Shown: positions 1-8,088 of the stretch, in pieces
Layout of the letters: every line of letters begins with the position of its first letter
Numbering within the stretch: the first letter of the stretch is position 1
Source of the DNA: Bacteroidota bacterium
GTDB taxonomy: Bacteria > Bacteroidota > Bacteroidia > Sphingobacteriales > Sphingobacteriaceae
Direction: 5' to 3'
Length of the DNA stretch: 36,678 bases
NCBI GenBank assembly: GCA_013288235.1
Contig: JABDCF010000032.1
Location: 1 to 36,678, forward strand
Notes under the pieces: generated by a model
What the model was told of the DNA's origin: nothing
Databases searched by the model: none
Seen by the model: the letters and a program-made list of their open reading frames with translations, nothing else
Made by a program: the position numbers and the translations under genes

Positions 1-90
1 TAATTTTTAAGTTAACATTACTTTGCCCATAAATGCCATCATGGCAGTAAGTTTTTATTTAACTTTCGGCTTTATCTAACCGCTCAATTA

Positions 91-123
91 AAAAAGCCCC
101 GTCCTTATTTTATGGAACGGGGC
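91..123 (-). terminator. Rho-independent terminator of the miaB-secG operon
   Basis: Read on the minus strand, a GC-rich hairpin (arms GCCCCGTTCC and GGACGGGGC, one bulged T, nine-base loop) is followed directly by a run of T. It starts 25 bases past the secG stop, where the minus-strand operon should end. Positions 1-90 beyond it hold no gene that I recognise. Confidence 0.85.
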
Positions 124-147
124 GCTTTAATATAATTTTATGAATTA

Positions 148-534
148 TTATTTTTTAGGTGGTGCAGATGGCTGCGGTTTTGGTTGCTGCGTAGCAGGCT
201 GCCCTGTTGATTGTCCCAGGCCTGGCAGTACAGATGACTGGGCTGCATTTGCACCAGGTTTCGAAGCGCTTTTAACCGCATCCGCATGTGAGTTCACACT
301 TTTCTCTGTACCACCTTTAGTAGCTACGTTTATTGCCAGCGAAAGCACCATTAACGTGATAGCAAGTATCCATGTGCCTTTTTCTAAAAAGTCACCTGTT
401 TTTTGCACACCCATTAATTGCGATGAGCTTGAAAAATTTGACGATAAACCGCCACCTTTGGGGTTTTGAATTAAAACGATGAGTACTAAAAGTACACACA
501 CAATGATCGAAATGATCAAAAATAGCTGATACAT
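148..534 (-). CDS. secG: SecG, preprotein translocase subunit
   Basis: SecG is the small inner-membrane partner of SecYE and helps SecA-driven export of unfolded proteins. The 128-residue product has the family layout: a first membrane helix (about residues 3-22), the conserved loop with QNPKGGGLSS (about 23-32), then a second helix (about 54-71). A Pro/Gln/Lys-rich tail follows (about 85-128), which is common in Bacteroidota SecG and probably disordered. The start lies 9 bases after the stop of the upstream TPR protein gene, so the two are almost certainly co-transcribed, and a strong terminator follows the stop. The family call rests on the loop motif and the two-helix topology. Confidence 0.93.
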   Translation of the reverse strand: MYQLFLIISIIVCVLLVLIVLIQNPKGGGLSSNFSSSSQLMGVQKTGDFLEKGTWILAITLMVLSLAINVATKGGTEKSVNSHADAVKSASKPGANAAQSSVLPGLGQSTGQPATQQPKPQPSAPPKK

Positions 535-543
535 TATTTTATA

Positions 544-2370
544 TTAATTGGTTTTCTTTTCTAACTGTTCTATCTTGTCGGCAAAGTAACGGCTTTTTTC
601 CGGAAATTTCAACATCAATTTTTTGTATGATGCTATGGCTTTGTGGTAAAGCATCTGGTCGGAATAAATGGCGGCCAATGTTTCGGTTACCAGTTCATCA
701 CGATCTTCCGAGCTTTTTTTAGCCTTGTTCTCGTTATCTATCTTTTCGCTGCTTTGCGGCCTTATCTGCGGTTCTTCCTTTATAAAGCGCTCAATAATGG
801 TATGCTCCTTCGGCTTCATCGCGTGAGGAGCTGCCGGCGGTGGTGTGCTTTTATCTAATTCTTCAACAGAAGTTATGTGAAAAATATTTTCAAAATATTG
901 CTGCTGCAATTCATCGGCAGGTTTCTTTGGCCTGTTAGTAGTTGAAGTCGTCGTTCCTTGTTTTATGTATGGCTGATAAGTTGCAGCGTATTCTTTCCGG
1001 GTTTTATCAAGCCACCACATAAACGTATAAGGCATCTTTTCATCATGATACTTTGATACATCCTGGTGTTCGGTATCACCTGCTGCGGACGTTTTTAATT
1101 CATCAGGGCCTGATATTTCTTCCTGTTCCTTCGGTTTATGTTCGCCAAATGTTTTATCGAACGCAAAGAAATCTGAAGATGCAATACTTCCCTTTATTAA
1201 TTCTTCTTCACCGGGGTAAGTTTCACCTGTCGTCTGCGGTTTATTTCCCGAATCGATGTTTATTTGCTCAATGCTAACTATTTCATCGAATACCTCGTCA
1301 TCCGCAATATATTTTTCAGGCTGTTCTTCCGGGGTTTCAACAGCCGACGCTTTCTGTTCTTCTTCTTTTGCTTCTTCGTGATGGTCTTCAATATGATGTT
1401 CAACCGCAACCGGTTCATTATTCACTAACTCATGTTCCTGCGGAACAGCCGGCATATCCTGGAATGCGGTTTCGTGTCTTTCAGGTTCATTTTCAACAGG
1501 GATATTCTCTGCAATTGGTGCTACAACTTCATGCACTTCCTCATTCTTATGGTCAGCAGGCACTTCAATGGCGTCGATCTCCTGGTTTTGATAAGCAGTT
1601 TCTACCGGTGGTGGCGTAGCTTCATGTGTTTCCTCAGCCTTATCTTCAAATGGTTCTGCTACCGCTTCGCTTTCCTGGATTTGATGGGTAGTTTCTAAAG
1701 ACGGCAGTGATGTTTCATCAGCCTCTGTGACCTGGTGTTCAACAGGCGCTTCAACAGATTCATTTTCCCTGTTTTGATCGGCAGTTTCTAAAGGCCGCGA
1801 AAATGTTTCATCAGCCTCTGTGACCTGGTGTTCAACAGGCGCTTCAACAGATTCATTTTCAACAACATGATGCCCTGTTTCTGTTAAATACTGCTCATCA
1901 ATTGCTGTGGGGGCATGTGTTTCTTCGTGCACCGCAGGTTCATGCGCTGTTAATTCCTCAGTTACAGTTTCAGACGCCGTATTACCGTTCCAATAAGTTT
2001 CGGCGGCGTTAGTATCTGTATTTTCCTCATGGAATGAGGCCGAATTTTCATAAATTGGTGGCTCGGCATACCTGTAATGGCCATTTGCCCCTATACTATT
2101 TTGAATTATTATCCTTTCATCGGGCACACCAACAAAAGTTGAAGGGGCATTGATGAGTTTATATAATGATCGTGCATTAAAATAAACCGAGGCCTGCCTT
2201 AAATTTTTATCATCACTGGCATGTGCAAGCAATGCATGCAAAACGCCGCTCTGCGGAAAATCATTGACCAGCCGCTGCAAATCATAAGCATACAAATGGG
2301 CGTCATCAGCCGGGTTGGCTAACAGCTTCCATAAAAATTCGTTCTGACTGTTATTGTAATATTGATCCAC
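544..2370 (-). CDS. TPR-like protein with long acidic repeat region
   Basis: Function unknown. The 608-residue protein has no signal peptide and falls into three parts. Residues 1-100 form an alpha-helical N-terminus. Residues 105-350 are extremely Glu-rich and low in complexity, with four copies of a roughly 31-residue unit from about 171 to 294. The C-terminus (about 550-608) contains a helix pair of the type YHKAIASYKKLMLKFPEKS, which resembles one tetratricopeptide unit. It lies 21 bases after lptE and 9 bases before secG, in the same orientation, which suggests co-transcription with envelope and export genes. Similar TPR proteins occur at this place in related genomes as I recall, but without a known role. 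A cytoplasmic or membrane-associated scaffold is possible; this is inference only. Confidence 0.75.
   Translation of the reverse strand: MDQYYNNSQNEFLWKLLANPADDAHLYAYDLQRLVNDFPQSGVLHALLAHASDDKNLRQASVYFNARSLYKLINAPSTFVGVPDERIIIQNSIGANGHYRYAEPPIYENSASFHEENTDTNAAETYWNGNTASETVTEELTAHEPAVHEETHAPTAIDEQYLTETGHHVVENESVEAPVEHQVTEADETFSRPLETADQNRENESVEAPVEHQVTEADETSLPSLETTHQIQESEAVAEPFEDKAEETHEATPPPVETAYQNQEIDAIEVPADHKNEEVHEVVAPIAENIPVENEPERHETAFQDMPAVPQEHELVNNEPVAVEHHIEDHHEEAKEEEQKASAVETPEEQPEKYIADDEVFDEIVSIEQINIDSGNKPQTTGETYPGEEELIKGSIASSDFFAFDKTFGEHKPKEQEEISGPDELKTSAAGDTEHQDVSKYHDEKMPYTFMWWLDKTRKEYAATYQPYIKQGTTTSTTNRPKKPADELQQQYFENIFHITSVEELDKSTPPPAAPHAMKPKEHTIIERFIKEEPQIRPQSSEKIDNENKAKKSSEDRDELVTETLAAIYSDQMLYHKAIASYKKLMLKFPEKSRYFADKIEQLEKKTN
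1711..1860 (-). repeat. Perfect 57-bp direct repeat, 93-bp period, inside the TPR protein gene
   Basis: Bases 1711-1767 and 1804-1860 are identical over 57 positions and are spaced by 93 bases, exactly 31 codons. They encode identical 19-residue segments (residues 171-189 and 202-220) beginning ENESVEAPVEHQ. Two more diverged units follow in the protein. Perfect identity at the DNA level indicates a recent duplication or active unit-number change by slippage or recombination. Confidence 0.9.
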
Positions 2371-2391
2371 GTTGCTGAAAGTACGAAATGC

Positions 2392-2916
2392 CTACCAATT
2401 TTCAAAAGCTTTATTAAAAATATCTTCCGTTATTTGCTTATTAATCGCCGCTATCAATGTTTGCTCCTGCGTATTAATATCCCCGCTAAACGGCAATGCC
2501 TTTGAAAATGGTTGTTCAAAACTATTTTTTTTATTCAGATTATCCACATATTTCACATTAACCGTGATAGTTAGCTGGCTTGCGCCCGCAATTGGCGCCA
2601 CGTTATTAGCTGTGGCATTGATAGATACCGGTGTAATATTATAATCGGTAATACTGCCCGATAGCACTGCATCCGCCTCCTCGCCCCGCACAATGCTCAG
2701 GCGGGTGGTGTTCCTTATACGGTCTTTCAATGCTTCCGTAAACTGGGTGCTCAGGTTATTTACCACCAAAGCGGCATTATTTTCAAAAAAATCAACCCTT
2801 ATGGTTTTCATATTGGGCGGGATGGAAGTTCCGCTCAAACTTAATTTATAAGTACACGATGGACTAACCAAAACCAACCCGATAAGCGCTATTAATAACC
2901 CTGTTACCCTTTTCAT
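2392..2916 (-). CDS. lptE: LptE-like LPS-assembly lipoprotein
   Basis: A 174-residue lipoprotein. An N-terminal hydrophobic signal (about residues 4-18) ends in a lipobox-like SPSC, with Cys21 as the probable lipidated residue. The mature part contains CTYKLSLSGTSIPPNMKTIR and the alpha/beta pattern of Bacteroidota LptE (LptE/YcfL-like, annotated as LPS assembly lipoprotein). LptE plugs the LptD barrel in the outer membrane and helps place LPS in the outer leaflet. The start lies 3 bases after the stop of the sigma54 activator gene and the stop lies 21 bases before the TPR gene, so it is in the middle of the operon. No lptD is in the window. The family call comes from the N-terminal motif, size and neighbourhood; sequence conservation in LptE is weak. 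Confidence 0.8.
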   Translation of the reverse strand: MKRVTGLLIALIGLVLVSPSCTYKLSLSGTSIPPNMKTIRVDFFENNAALVVNNLSTQFTEALKDRIRNTTRLSIVRGEEADAVLSGSITDYNITPVSINATANNVAPIAGASQLTITVNVKYVDNLNKKNSFEQPFSKALPFSGDINTQEQTLIAAINKQITEDIFNKAFENW

Positions 2917-2919
2917 TTA

Positions 2920-4161
2920 TTATAAATTTAATTCCTTTATCTTCCTGTACAAGGTCCGTTCAGATATACCCAATTCACTTGCCGCAAGTTTCCGTTTGCC
3001 CTTGTGTTTTTTTAATGCTTTCCTTATCAGGTCCGATTCTTTATCGATCAGCGAAAGGGATTCTTCCACCTCTTCGGCATCCTGTGTTATATTGTAAGGA
3101 TTAGCGTTATTATTATTATTGCTAATAACTGGTTTTTGCAATGTAAATTGTGTTTCGGATGTCCCGGGCAGGTCAATATCGCGGTATAATTGATTTAAAG
3201 TTTGGGAATGATTGGCATGATTGATGGAAACGCCCCCATGCTCAATAATGTCAGCGACAAGTTTCTTCAACTCCACCATGTCGCGTTTCATATCAAACAA
3301 TACTTTATATAAAATATCCCGTTCCGAAAAATCTTCCTTTTGCTGGTTGTCCAGGCGCATAGGCAGGTTGCGGCCGCTTGTTTCCATCGGGATATAAGTA
3401 AGCAGCGTTTGGCCGGTAATAACACGGTCACGCTCCAGTACGGCCAATTGTTCGGCCATATTTTTCAATTGCCTTATATTGCCCGGCCACGAGTAATTGA
3501 CCAATACCTGCTGTGCCTCATCATCCAATTGTATGGCTGGGGTACGGTATTTATCTGTAAAATCAGAAGTAAATTTTCTGAATAGTAAGTAAATATCCTC
3601 CTTTCGGTCGCGCAAAGGCGGGATGCGTAGTGGAACAGTGTTTAAACGATAATAAAGGTCTTCCCTGAATTTCCCGCTTTTAACAGCATCGTAAACATCA
3701 ACATTGGTAGCGGCAATAACACGCACATTTGTTTTCTCTACCTTTGATGAACCAACCTTTATATACTGGCCTGATTCAAGCACCCTAAGCAAGCGTGCCT
3801 GGGTACCCAAGGGCATTTCGGCAATTTCATCTAAAAATATGGTGCCGCCATTTACTGTTTCAAAATAGCCTTTGCGTTCGCCAACAGCGCCCGTGTAAGC
3901 CCCTTTTTCGTGGCCAAATAGCTCGGAATCTATCGTTCCTTCAGGTATAGCGCCGCAATTTACAGCAATAAATGGCCCATGCTTGCGCGGGCTCATCTGG
4001 TGTATAATGTGCGAGAATACTTCCTTACCGCTGCCACTTTCGCCGGTTATTAAAACCGAAATATCTGTCGGCGCAACCTGGTTAGCTATATTTATAGCCC
4101 GGTTAAGCAACGGCGAATTGCCGATGATACCGAAGCGTTGTTTTATTTCTTGAATCTCCAT
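2920..4161 (-). CDS. Sigma54-dependent transcriptional activator (AAA+ domain plus Fis-type HTH)
   Basis: A bacterial enhancer-binding protein that would use ATP to remodel RpoN-RNA polymerase at -24/-12 promoters. Visible in the 413 residues are Walker A GESGSGKE (40-47), the sigma54-contacting loop GAYTGA (87-92, with Tyr where GAFTGA is usual), Walker B GGTIFLDEIAE (105-115), the SWPGNIR sensor II region (about 224-230), and a C-terminal Fis-like helix-turn-helix (about 383-411, ending GISERTLYRKIKEL). There is no receiver, PAS or GAF domain: the protein begins almost directly with the AAA+ module. An Asn-rich linker (about 347-357) separates the domains. It is 3 bases from lptE. With no sensory domain, control is probably through expression level or a partner protein (inference). 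The target genes are not known. Confidence 0.9.
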   Translation of the reverse strand: MEIQEIKQRFGIIGNSPLLNRAINIANQVAPTDISVLITGESGSGKEVFSHIIHQMSPRKHGPFIAVNCGAIPEGTIDSELFGHEKGAYTGAVGERKGYFETVNGGTIFLDEIAEMPLGTQARLLRVLESGQYIKVGSSKVEKTNVRVIAATNVDVYDAVKSGKFREDLYYRLNTVPLRIPPLRDRKEDIYLLFRKFTSDFTDKYRTPAIQLDDEAQQVLVNYSWPGNIRQLKNMAEQLAVLERDRVITGQTLLTYIPMETSGRNLPMRLDNQQKEDFSERDILYKVLFDMKRDMVELKKLVADIIEHGGVSINHANHSQTLNQLYRDIDLPGTSETQFTLQKPVISNNNNNANPYNITQDAEEVEESLSLIDKESDLIRKALKKHKGKRKLAASELGISERTLYRKIKELNL

Positions 4162-4170
4162 GTTGTTTAA

Positions 4171-4282
4171 TTAGTGAGCGGTTGATTGGGTTGATTAAGT
4201 TGATTGGGTTAATGATCCATGTCAAACATCCTCAACTAAACCAACAATGATAACCAATTCAATCTCTTCAACTCAATCTAAC
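4171..4282. repeat. GTTGATTGGG-type intergenic repeat between miaB and the sigma54 gene
   Basis: The 121-base gap holds iterated GTTGATT units at 4181-4210 (GTTGATTGGGTTGATTAAG and so on) and inverse AATCTAACTCAATCAAC units at 4271-4291, which run into the last codons of miaB. The two sets are roughly complementary and could pair as a long imperfect hairpin in the operon mRNA. The 26 bases at 4171-4196 match 36078-36103 (reverse strand) at nearly every position, so this is a dispersed repeat family. No clear promoter was seen for the downstream gene. Confidence 0.65.
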
Positions 4283-5869
4283 TCAATCAACTACTTTTCC
4301 TATCAAAGTAGCTGTAGTACTTCTATCTACTAATACGTTAACATATTCTCCTGGTTTATAACCTTCGCCTACCGGGAAAACAACCATCGCATTCTGATCG
4401 CTCCTCCCGCAATAATCATTATTTGATTTTTTTGAAAAACCTTCAATTAATACCTTTTGTGTGGTGCCTACCAGCTTCTGCAATTTGATAAACGAATGTT
4501 CCTGCTGTTTTGCTACTATTTCTTTTAAACGGCTGCGTTTTACAGCTTCAGGTATATCATCTGCATAACGTTTTGCTGCCAACGTACCCGGCCTTTCGGA
4601 ATACATGAACATGTAGGCAAAATCATATTGCACATAGTTCATCATGCTCAAAGTATCCTTGTGTTCTTCATCTGTTTCGCTGCAAAAACCGGTGATCACA
4701 TCCGTTGATATAGCACATTCCGGGATGATCCGGCGGATGGCGTCGATACGGTCGATATACCAATCGCGGTCGTAGGTGCGGTTCATCAGCTCCAGCACAC
4801 GGCTATTGCCTGATTGTACCGGCAAATGGATATAGCTGCAAATATTATCGTATTTTTTTATGGTATATAAAACCTCGTCGGTTATATCCTTCGGGTGCGA
4901 AGTTGAAAAACGAACACGAAGATCAGGACTTATTAAGGCAACCATTTCTAAAAGGTTAGCGAAATTGGTAATGGCCTCAGCCCCTACAGCCCCCTCTAAA
5001 TCTCCCCCGGTTGGGGAGACTTTAGCTTCGCCTGTGCTAAAACCTTCCTTGATGGAAGTTTCTTCTTTATAAACTGGAACCTTTTCCTGGCGTTCTTCAT
5101 TGCTAAATACCAATTCCTGCCTTTCGCCTTTTACCTTTTGCCTTTCACCTCCGACGTTCCACTTATACGAATCCACATTTTGCCCCAGTAAAGTAACTTC
5201 GCGGTACCCTTTGTTAAACAGATCGGTACATTCTTTTACAATTGATTGCGGATCGCGGCTGCGCTCGCGGCCACGGGTAAATGGTACCACGCAAAACGAG
5301 CACATATTGTCGCAGCCACGCATAATAGAGACAAAGGCGTTTATGCCATTACTATTTAAGCGTACCGGGCTTATATCAGCATAGGTTTCCTCGCGGGATA
5401 AAAGCACGTTTACGGCTTTTTGGCCACCATCAACTTGCTCTATCAGGTTTGGCAGGTCGCGGTAAGCATCGGGGCCGACTACAACATCAACCAGCTTTTC
5501 TTCTTCTAAAAATTTCGATTTTAAGCGTTCAGCCATACAGCCTAATACACCCACCACCAGGCCGGGGTTTTTCACTTTGGCTATTGTAAACTCCCTTAGA
5601 CGGTTGCGCACACGCTGTTCGGCATTTTCGCGGATAGAGCAGGTATTTATAAAGATCACATCGGCTACATTGTAATCCGAGGTGGTTTCAAACCCTTGTT
5701 CCAGCAAAATGGACGCTACTATCTCGCTATCCGAAAAATTCATGGCGCAGCCATAGCTTTCGATATATAATTTACGGCCATTATTTTTACCGGTTACCGC
5801 TTCTAACACTAAAGCCTCCCCTTGCCTGCTTTCATCATGTACCTTATCCGGAATAAGCAAATCCATCAT
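4283..5869 (-). CDS. miaB: MiaB, tRNA-2-methylthio-N6-dimethylallyladenosine synthase
   Basis: MiaB is a radical-SAM methylthiotransferase that adds a methylthio group to i6A37 of tRNAs reading UNN codons. Start at 5869 (MMDLLIPDK; the second Met at 5866 is an alternative) gives 528 residues. The frame is open further upstream to 6043, but that part reads through the promoter and a hairpin element, so it is unlikely to be translated. Motifs: N-terminal cluster cysteines C41, C77 and C111 (SYGC, NTCS, LGC), radical-SAM CxxxCxxC at C186, C190 and C193 ([10 protein letters not shown]), and a C-terminal TRAM domain (about the last 65 residues). Residues about 238-300, between SYKW and TNFANLL, are an extra loop not expected in this family. 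They are encoded by intergenic-type repeats. All catalytic motifs are intact, so activity is probably kept. Confidence 0.95.
   Translation of the reverse strand: MMDLLIPDKVHDESRQGEALVLEAVTGKNNGRKLYIESYGCAMNFSDSEIVASILLEQGFETTSDYNVADVIFINTCSIRENAEQRVRNRLREFTIAKVKNPGLVVGVLGCMAERLKSKFLEEEKLVDVVVGPDAYRDLPNLIEQVDGGQKAVNVLLSREETYADISPVRLNSNGINAFVSIMRGCDNMCSFCVVPFTRGRERSRDPQSIVKECTDLFNKGYREVTLLGQNVDSYKWNVGGERQKVKGERQELVFSNEERQEKVPVYKEETSIKEGFSTGEAKVSPTGGDLEGAVGAEAITNFANLLEMVALISPDLRVRFSTSHPKDITDEVLYTIKKYDNICSYIHLPVQSGNSRVLELMNRTYDRDWYIDRIDAIRRIIPECAISTDVITGFCSETDEEHKDTLSMMNYVQYDFAYMFMYSERPGTLAAKRYADDIPEAVKRSRLKEIVAKQQEHSFIKLQKLVGTTQKVLIEGFSKKSNNDYCGRSDQNAMVVFPVGEGYKPGEYVNVLVDRSTTATLIGKVVD
4972..5160 (-). 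repeat. In-frame repeat-derived insertion within miaB
   Basis: About 189 bases encode the extra MiaB loop. The part at 5116-5149 (minus strand GGTGAAAGGCAAAAGGTAAA and onward) belongs to the same GAAAGG family as the intergenic repeats at 19171-19200 and 28203-28240. Next to it, 4984-5020 holds a C-rich block with a hairpin (TCTCCCC at 5001-5007, GGGGAGA at 5013-5019), and 5041-5062 holds another small hairpin (CTTCC / GGAAG). The frame stays open through the whole segment. Confidence 0.75.
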
Positions 5870-5887
5870 CCTATAAAAATTAGTCTG

Positions 5888-5895
5888 CAAAAATA
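5888..5895 (-). promoter_or_regulatory. Candidate Bacteroidota -7 box of the miaB promoter
   Basis: The minus strand reads TATTTTTG, a full match to the TAnnTTTG -7 consensus, 18 bases upstream of the miaB ATG at 5869. A start site about 7 bases downstream would leave a leader of roughly a dozen bases. No clear -33 TTG element was seen. The position argues for the start at 5869 and against the longer open frame. Confidence 0.5.
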
Positions 5896-5947
5896 CATAA
5901 AATTTAATATAGTGTGACAGATTGGCAGGAAATGATTGCATCTTTTG

Positions 5948-6105
5948 CCCTCTTTCCCGCTTGCGGAAGAGAGGGCCGAATAGCGCAGCGCATTCGGGGT
6001 GAGTAAACTCTACGACAGGCACGAGCGTTAATGCTGCTCGCATAATCTACTCACCCGGTCTTTGCTTTGCTCGACCACCCTCTCTACCGCAAGCGGTAAA
6101 GAAGG
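5948..6105. mobile_element. REP/MITE-like element with two hairpin ends
   Basis: Two arms face each other. The left arm is 5948-5975 (CCCTCTTTCCCGCTTGCGG and on) and the right arm is 6078-6105, whose reverse complement begins CCTTCTTTACCGCTTGCGG. Each arm is itself a hairpin around CCGCTTGCGG. Inner arms GGGTGAGTA (5997-6005) and TACTCACCC (6048-6056) are also complementary. The layout fits a non-autonomous palindromic element about 158 bases long in the divergent gap between miaB and the AsmA-like genes. No transposase is encoded and no clear target-site duplication was seen. Confidence 0.7.
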
Positions 6106-6228
6106 TTAAAAAGCTGCCTTATAACAACTTTGCTACACAACCTGTAGTTCCACAACGGCGCCCAACAAATGCTTACATTTATTGTTATAAATCCTAAACA
6201 ATCAGAAATTTATCAATAATAGCAAACA

Positions 6229-8088
6229 ATGCCCTTTAATAAAACAACACGTACCTGGCCTGTTATTTTGCTATCTGTTGTAGTTATTGTTGGCGTGATT
6301 GGGGCATCAGGGTATTATTTTTATACGAAGTATTTGAGTGACATCCATTGGAAACCTATATTACAACAGCAATTAAAAGAGCTGGTGATAAAATCGAGCG
6401 ACAGCTTATATCATATTGAATACTCTGACTTTGACCTTAACACGGCATCAGGCAATGCCACCCTTTATGATTTCAGGCTGGTGCCTGATACCAATGTTTA
6501 CAACAAATTGGTGACGCTGAAAAAAGCGCCTGATAACCTGTTTATATTAAGTGTAAAAAAACTATCCATAAAAAATATAGGCGCCCGGAAAGCGTACAAG
6601 GAAAAAATACTTGACATCGATAATATTGTTATTGATAACCCTGCACTCACCATCATAAATAAGCGTTATGATTTTAATGATACGGTAAAAGTTGGCAAAT
6701 CAAAAACGCCGTACCAACTGCTTAAAAAAGTATTTAAACAACTACGAATCGATTCTATATCGCTTAACGACATCAGCCTGAATTATATAAATAAAAGCAA
6801 CCCGGTAACTAAACACACTGCTTTAAAACACCTTGATATTGATATTTCGGATATTGTGATCGATTCACTATCAGGTAAGGATCCAAGCCGTTTTTATTAT
6901 ACCAAAGGCATTGACGTTACCGTGCATGATTATCATATCTACACGCCAGATGGTTTGTACAAGGCCGATGTAAAAAAGATATTCTTCTCCACCGGTCAGC
7001 GAAAGATCATACTTGATAAAGTGTCTTTTCTGCCGAGGTATAACCGTACTGATTTTTATAAACAAAGCGGCGTAGCAGGTGATATTTTCAGCTTAAAGTT
7101 TAAACATATCGCCATTAATAATATCGACCTGCAAAGATTTTTGCGCGACCAGAAGCTGTATGCCGGGACAATGGACATCACCAACCCGGATGTTGACATA
7201 TACACCAACAATGCTTTTAAGGGTAAAAAAAACACAAAAATTGGCAAAGACCCTCAGCAGGCCCTGCAAAAAATTGCGCTTGATATGAAGCTGAAACGGT
7301 TGAACATTAAAAATGCAAACATCGATTATTCTGAAACAGATGCTACAACAGGCGCCACCGGGCAAATAGTATTTACCCATACCAATGGCTATATTTTAAA
7401 TGTGACCAACGAAGCTGCGGCAAAAAGGCTCAATCCATATATGATAGCCCGCATCAATACCACGTTTATGGATGCAGCGCCGTTGCAGGTAAATTTTAAA
7501 TTCAACTTAACGGCCAAAGACGGTGCCTTCAATTATTCCGGTGAACTTGGCGCTTTCGATGGTAAAATATTGGATAAGCTTGTAAAACCGTTAGCTATGG
7601 TGCATGTGGTTTCGGCGGATGTAGATAAACTTATTTTTAATGTAGACGCTAGTAATTACAGCGGCAAGGGCAGCCTGGAGTTTTACTACAAAAATTTAAA
7701 TATCCAATTACTAAAAAAAGTTAATGGTAAAACTGAACTGCAAAAACAGGGCCTGATCTCAATGCTGGCCAATAATTTGATCATAGAAAGCAATAACCCG
7801 GATAAAAAAGGCGTTTTCAGGCCAGGGCCGATTGACCTGCAGCGCGACCCGTCAACATCGTTTTTTAGCTTTTTGTACAAAGGATTACTTGATGGATTAA
7901 AGCCAAGTGTTGGCTATGATAAAAAAACCGAGGGCAAAGTGACTAATGCAATAGTAAAAGTTAGTAATTTGGTTGACAAGTTTAATACGTTTAAAGAAAA
8001 CCGGAAACAGCGACGGGAAGAACGTAAAAAAGAACGCCAGGCAAAAAAAGACTCGATAAAACAAAGCAAGCTAATTAAAGAAAATTAA
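6229..8088 (+). CDS. AsmA-like (DUF748-type) membrane-anchored protein, first of a tandem pair
   Basis: A 619-residue protein with one N-terminal membrane helix (about 12-33) followed by a long beta-rich region with the repetitive pattern of AsmA/DUF748 proteins (for example NIDLQRFLRDQKLYAGTMDI). AsmA-like proteins are bridge-like envelope proteins thought to carry lipids or affect outer-membrane assembly. The last 35 or so residues are strongly basic (RKQRREERKKERQAKKD). Its stop shares one base with the ATG of the next gene, which encodes a paralogue, so they are translationally coupled. Shared landmarks include the KSSDSLY motif near residue 55, PDT.VYN about 25 residues later, and a C-terminal KPSVGYDKKTE segment. 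The precise function is not known. The start is chosen because the membrane helix follows directly. Confidence 0.75.
   Translation: MPFNKTTRTWPVILLSVVVIVGVIGASGYYFYTKYLSDIHWKPILQQQLKELVIKSSDSLYHIEYSDFDLNTASGNATLYDFRLVPDTNVYNKLVTLKKAPDNLFILSVKKLSIKNIGARKAYKEKILDIDNIVIDNPALTIINKRYDFNDTVKVGKSKTPYQLLKKVFKQLRIDSISLNDISLNYINKSNPVTKHTALKHLDIDISDIVIDSLSGKDPSRFYYTKGIDVTVHDYHIYTPDGLYKADVKKIFFSTGQRKIILDKVSFLPRYNRTDFYKQSGVAGDIFSLKFKHIAINNIDLQRFLRDQKLYAGTMDITNPDVDIYTNNAFKGKKNTKIGKDPQQALQKIALDMKLKRLNIKNANIDYSETDATTGATGQIVFTHTNGYILNVTNEAAAKRLNPYMIARINTTFMDAAPLQVNFKFNLTAKDGAFNYSGELGAFDGKILDKLVKPLAMVHVVSADVDKLIFNVDASNYSGKGSLEFYYKNLNIQLLKKVNGKTELQKQGLISMLANNLIIESNNPDKKGVFRPGPIDLQRDPSTSFFSFLYKGLLDGLKPSVGYDKKTEGKVTNAIVKVSNLVDKFNTFKENRKQRREERKKERQAKKDSIKQSKLIKEN

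Noticed and set aside
140..469. Open frame on the plus strand opposite secG
   Set aside because: Antisense shadow of secG with no start signal or family pattern.
1711..1860. CRISPR-like direct repeats
   Set aside because: They are in-frame codon repeats within a protein gene and only two are identical.
5870..6043. N-terminal extension of miaB to 6043
   Set aside because: It reads through a hairpin element and a -7 promoter box. MiaB homologues begin close to the MMDLL site.
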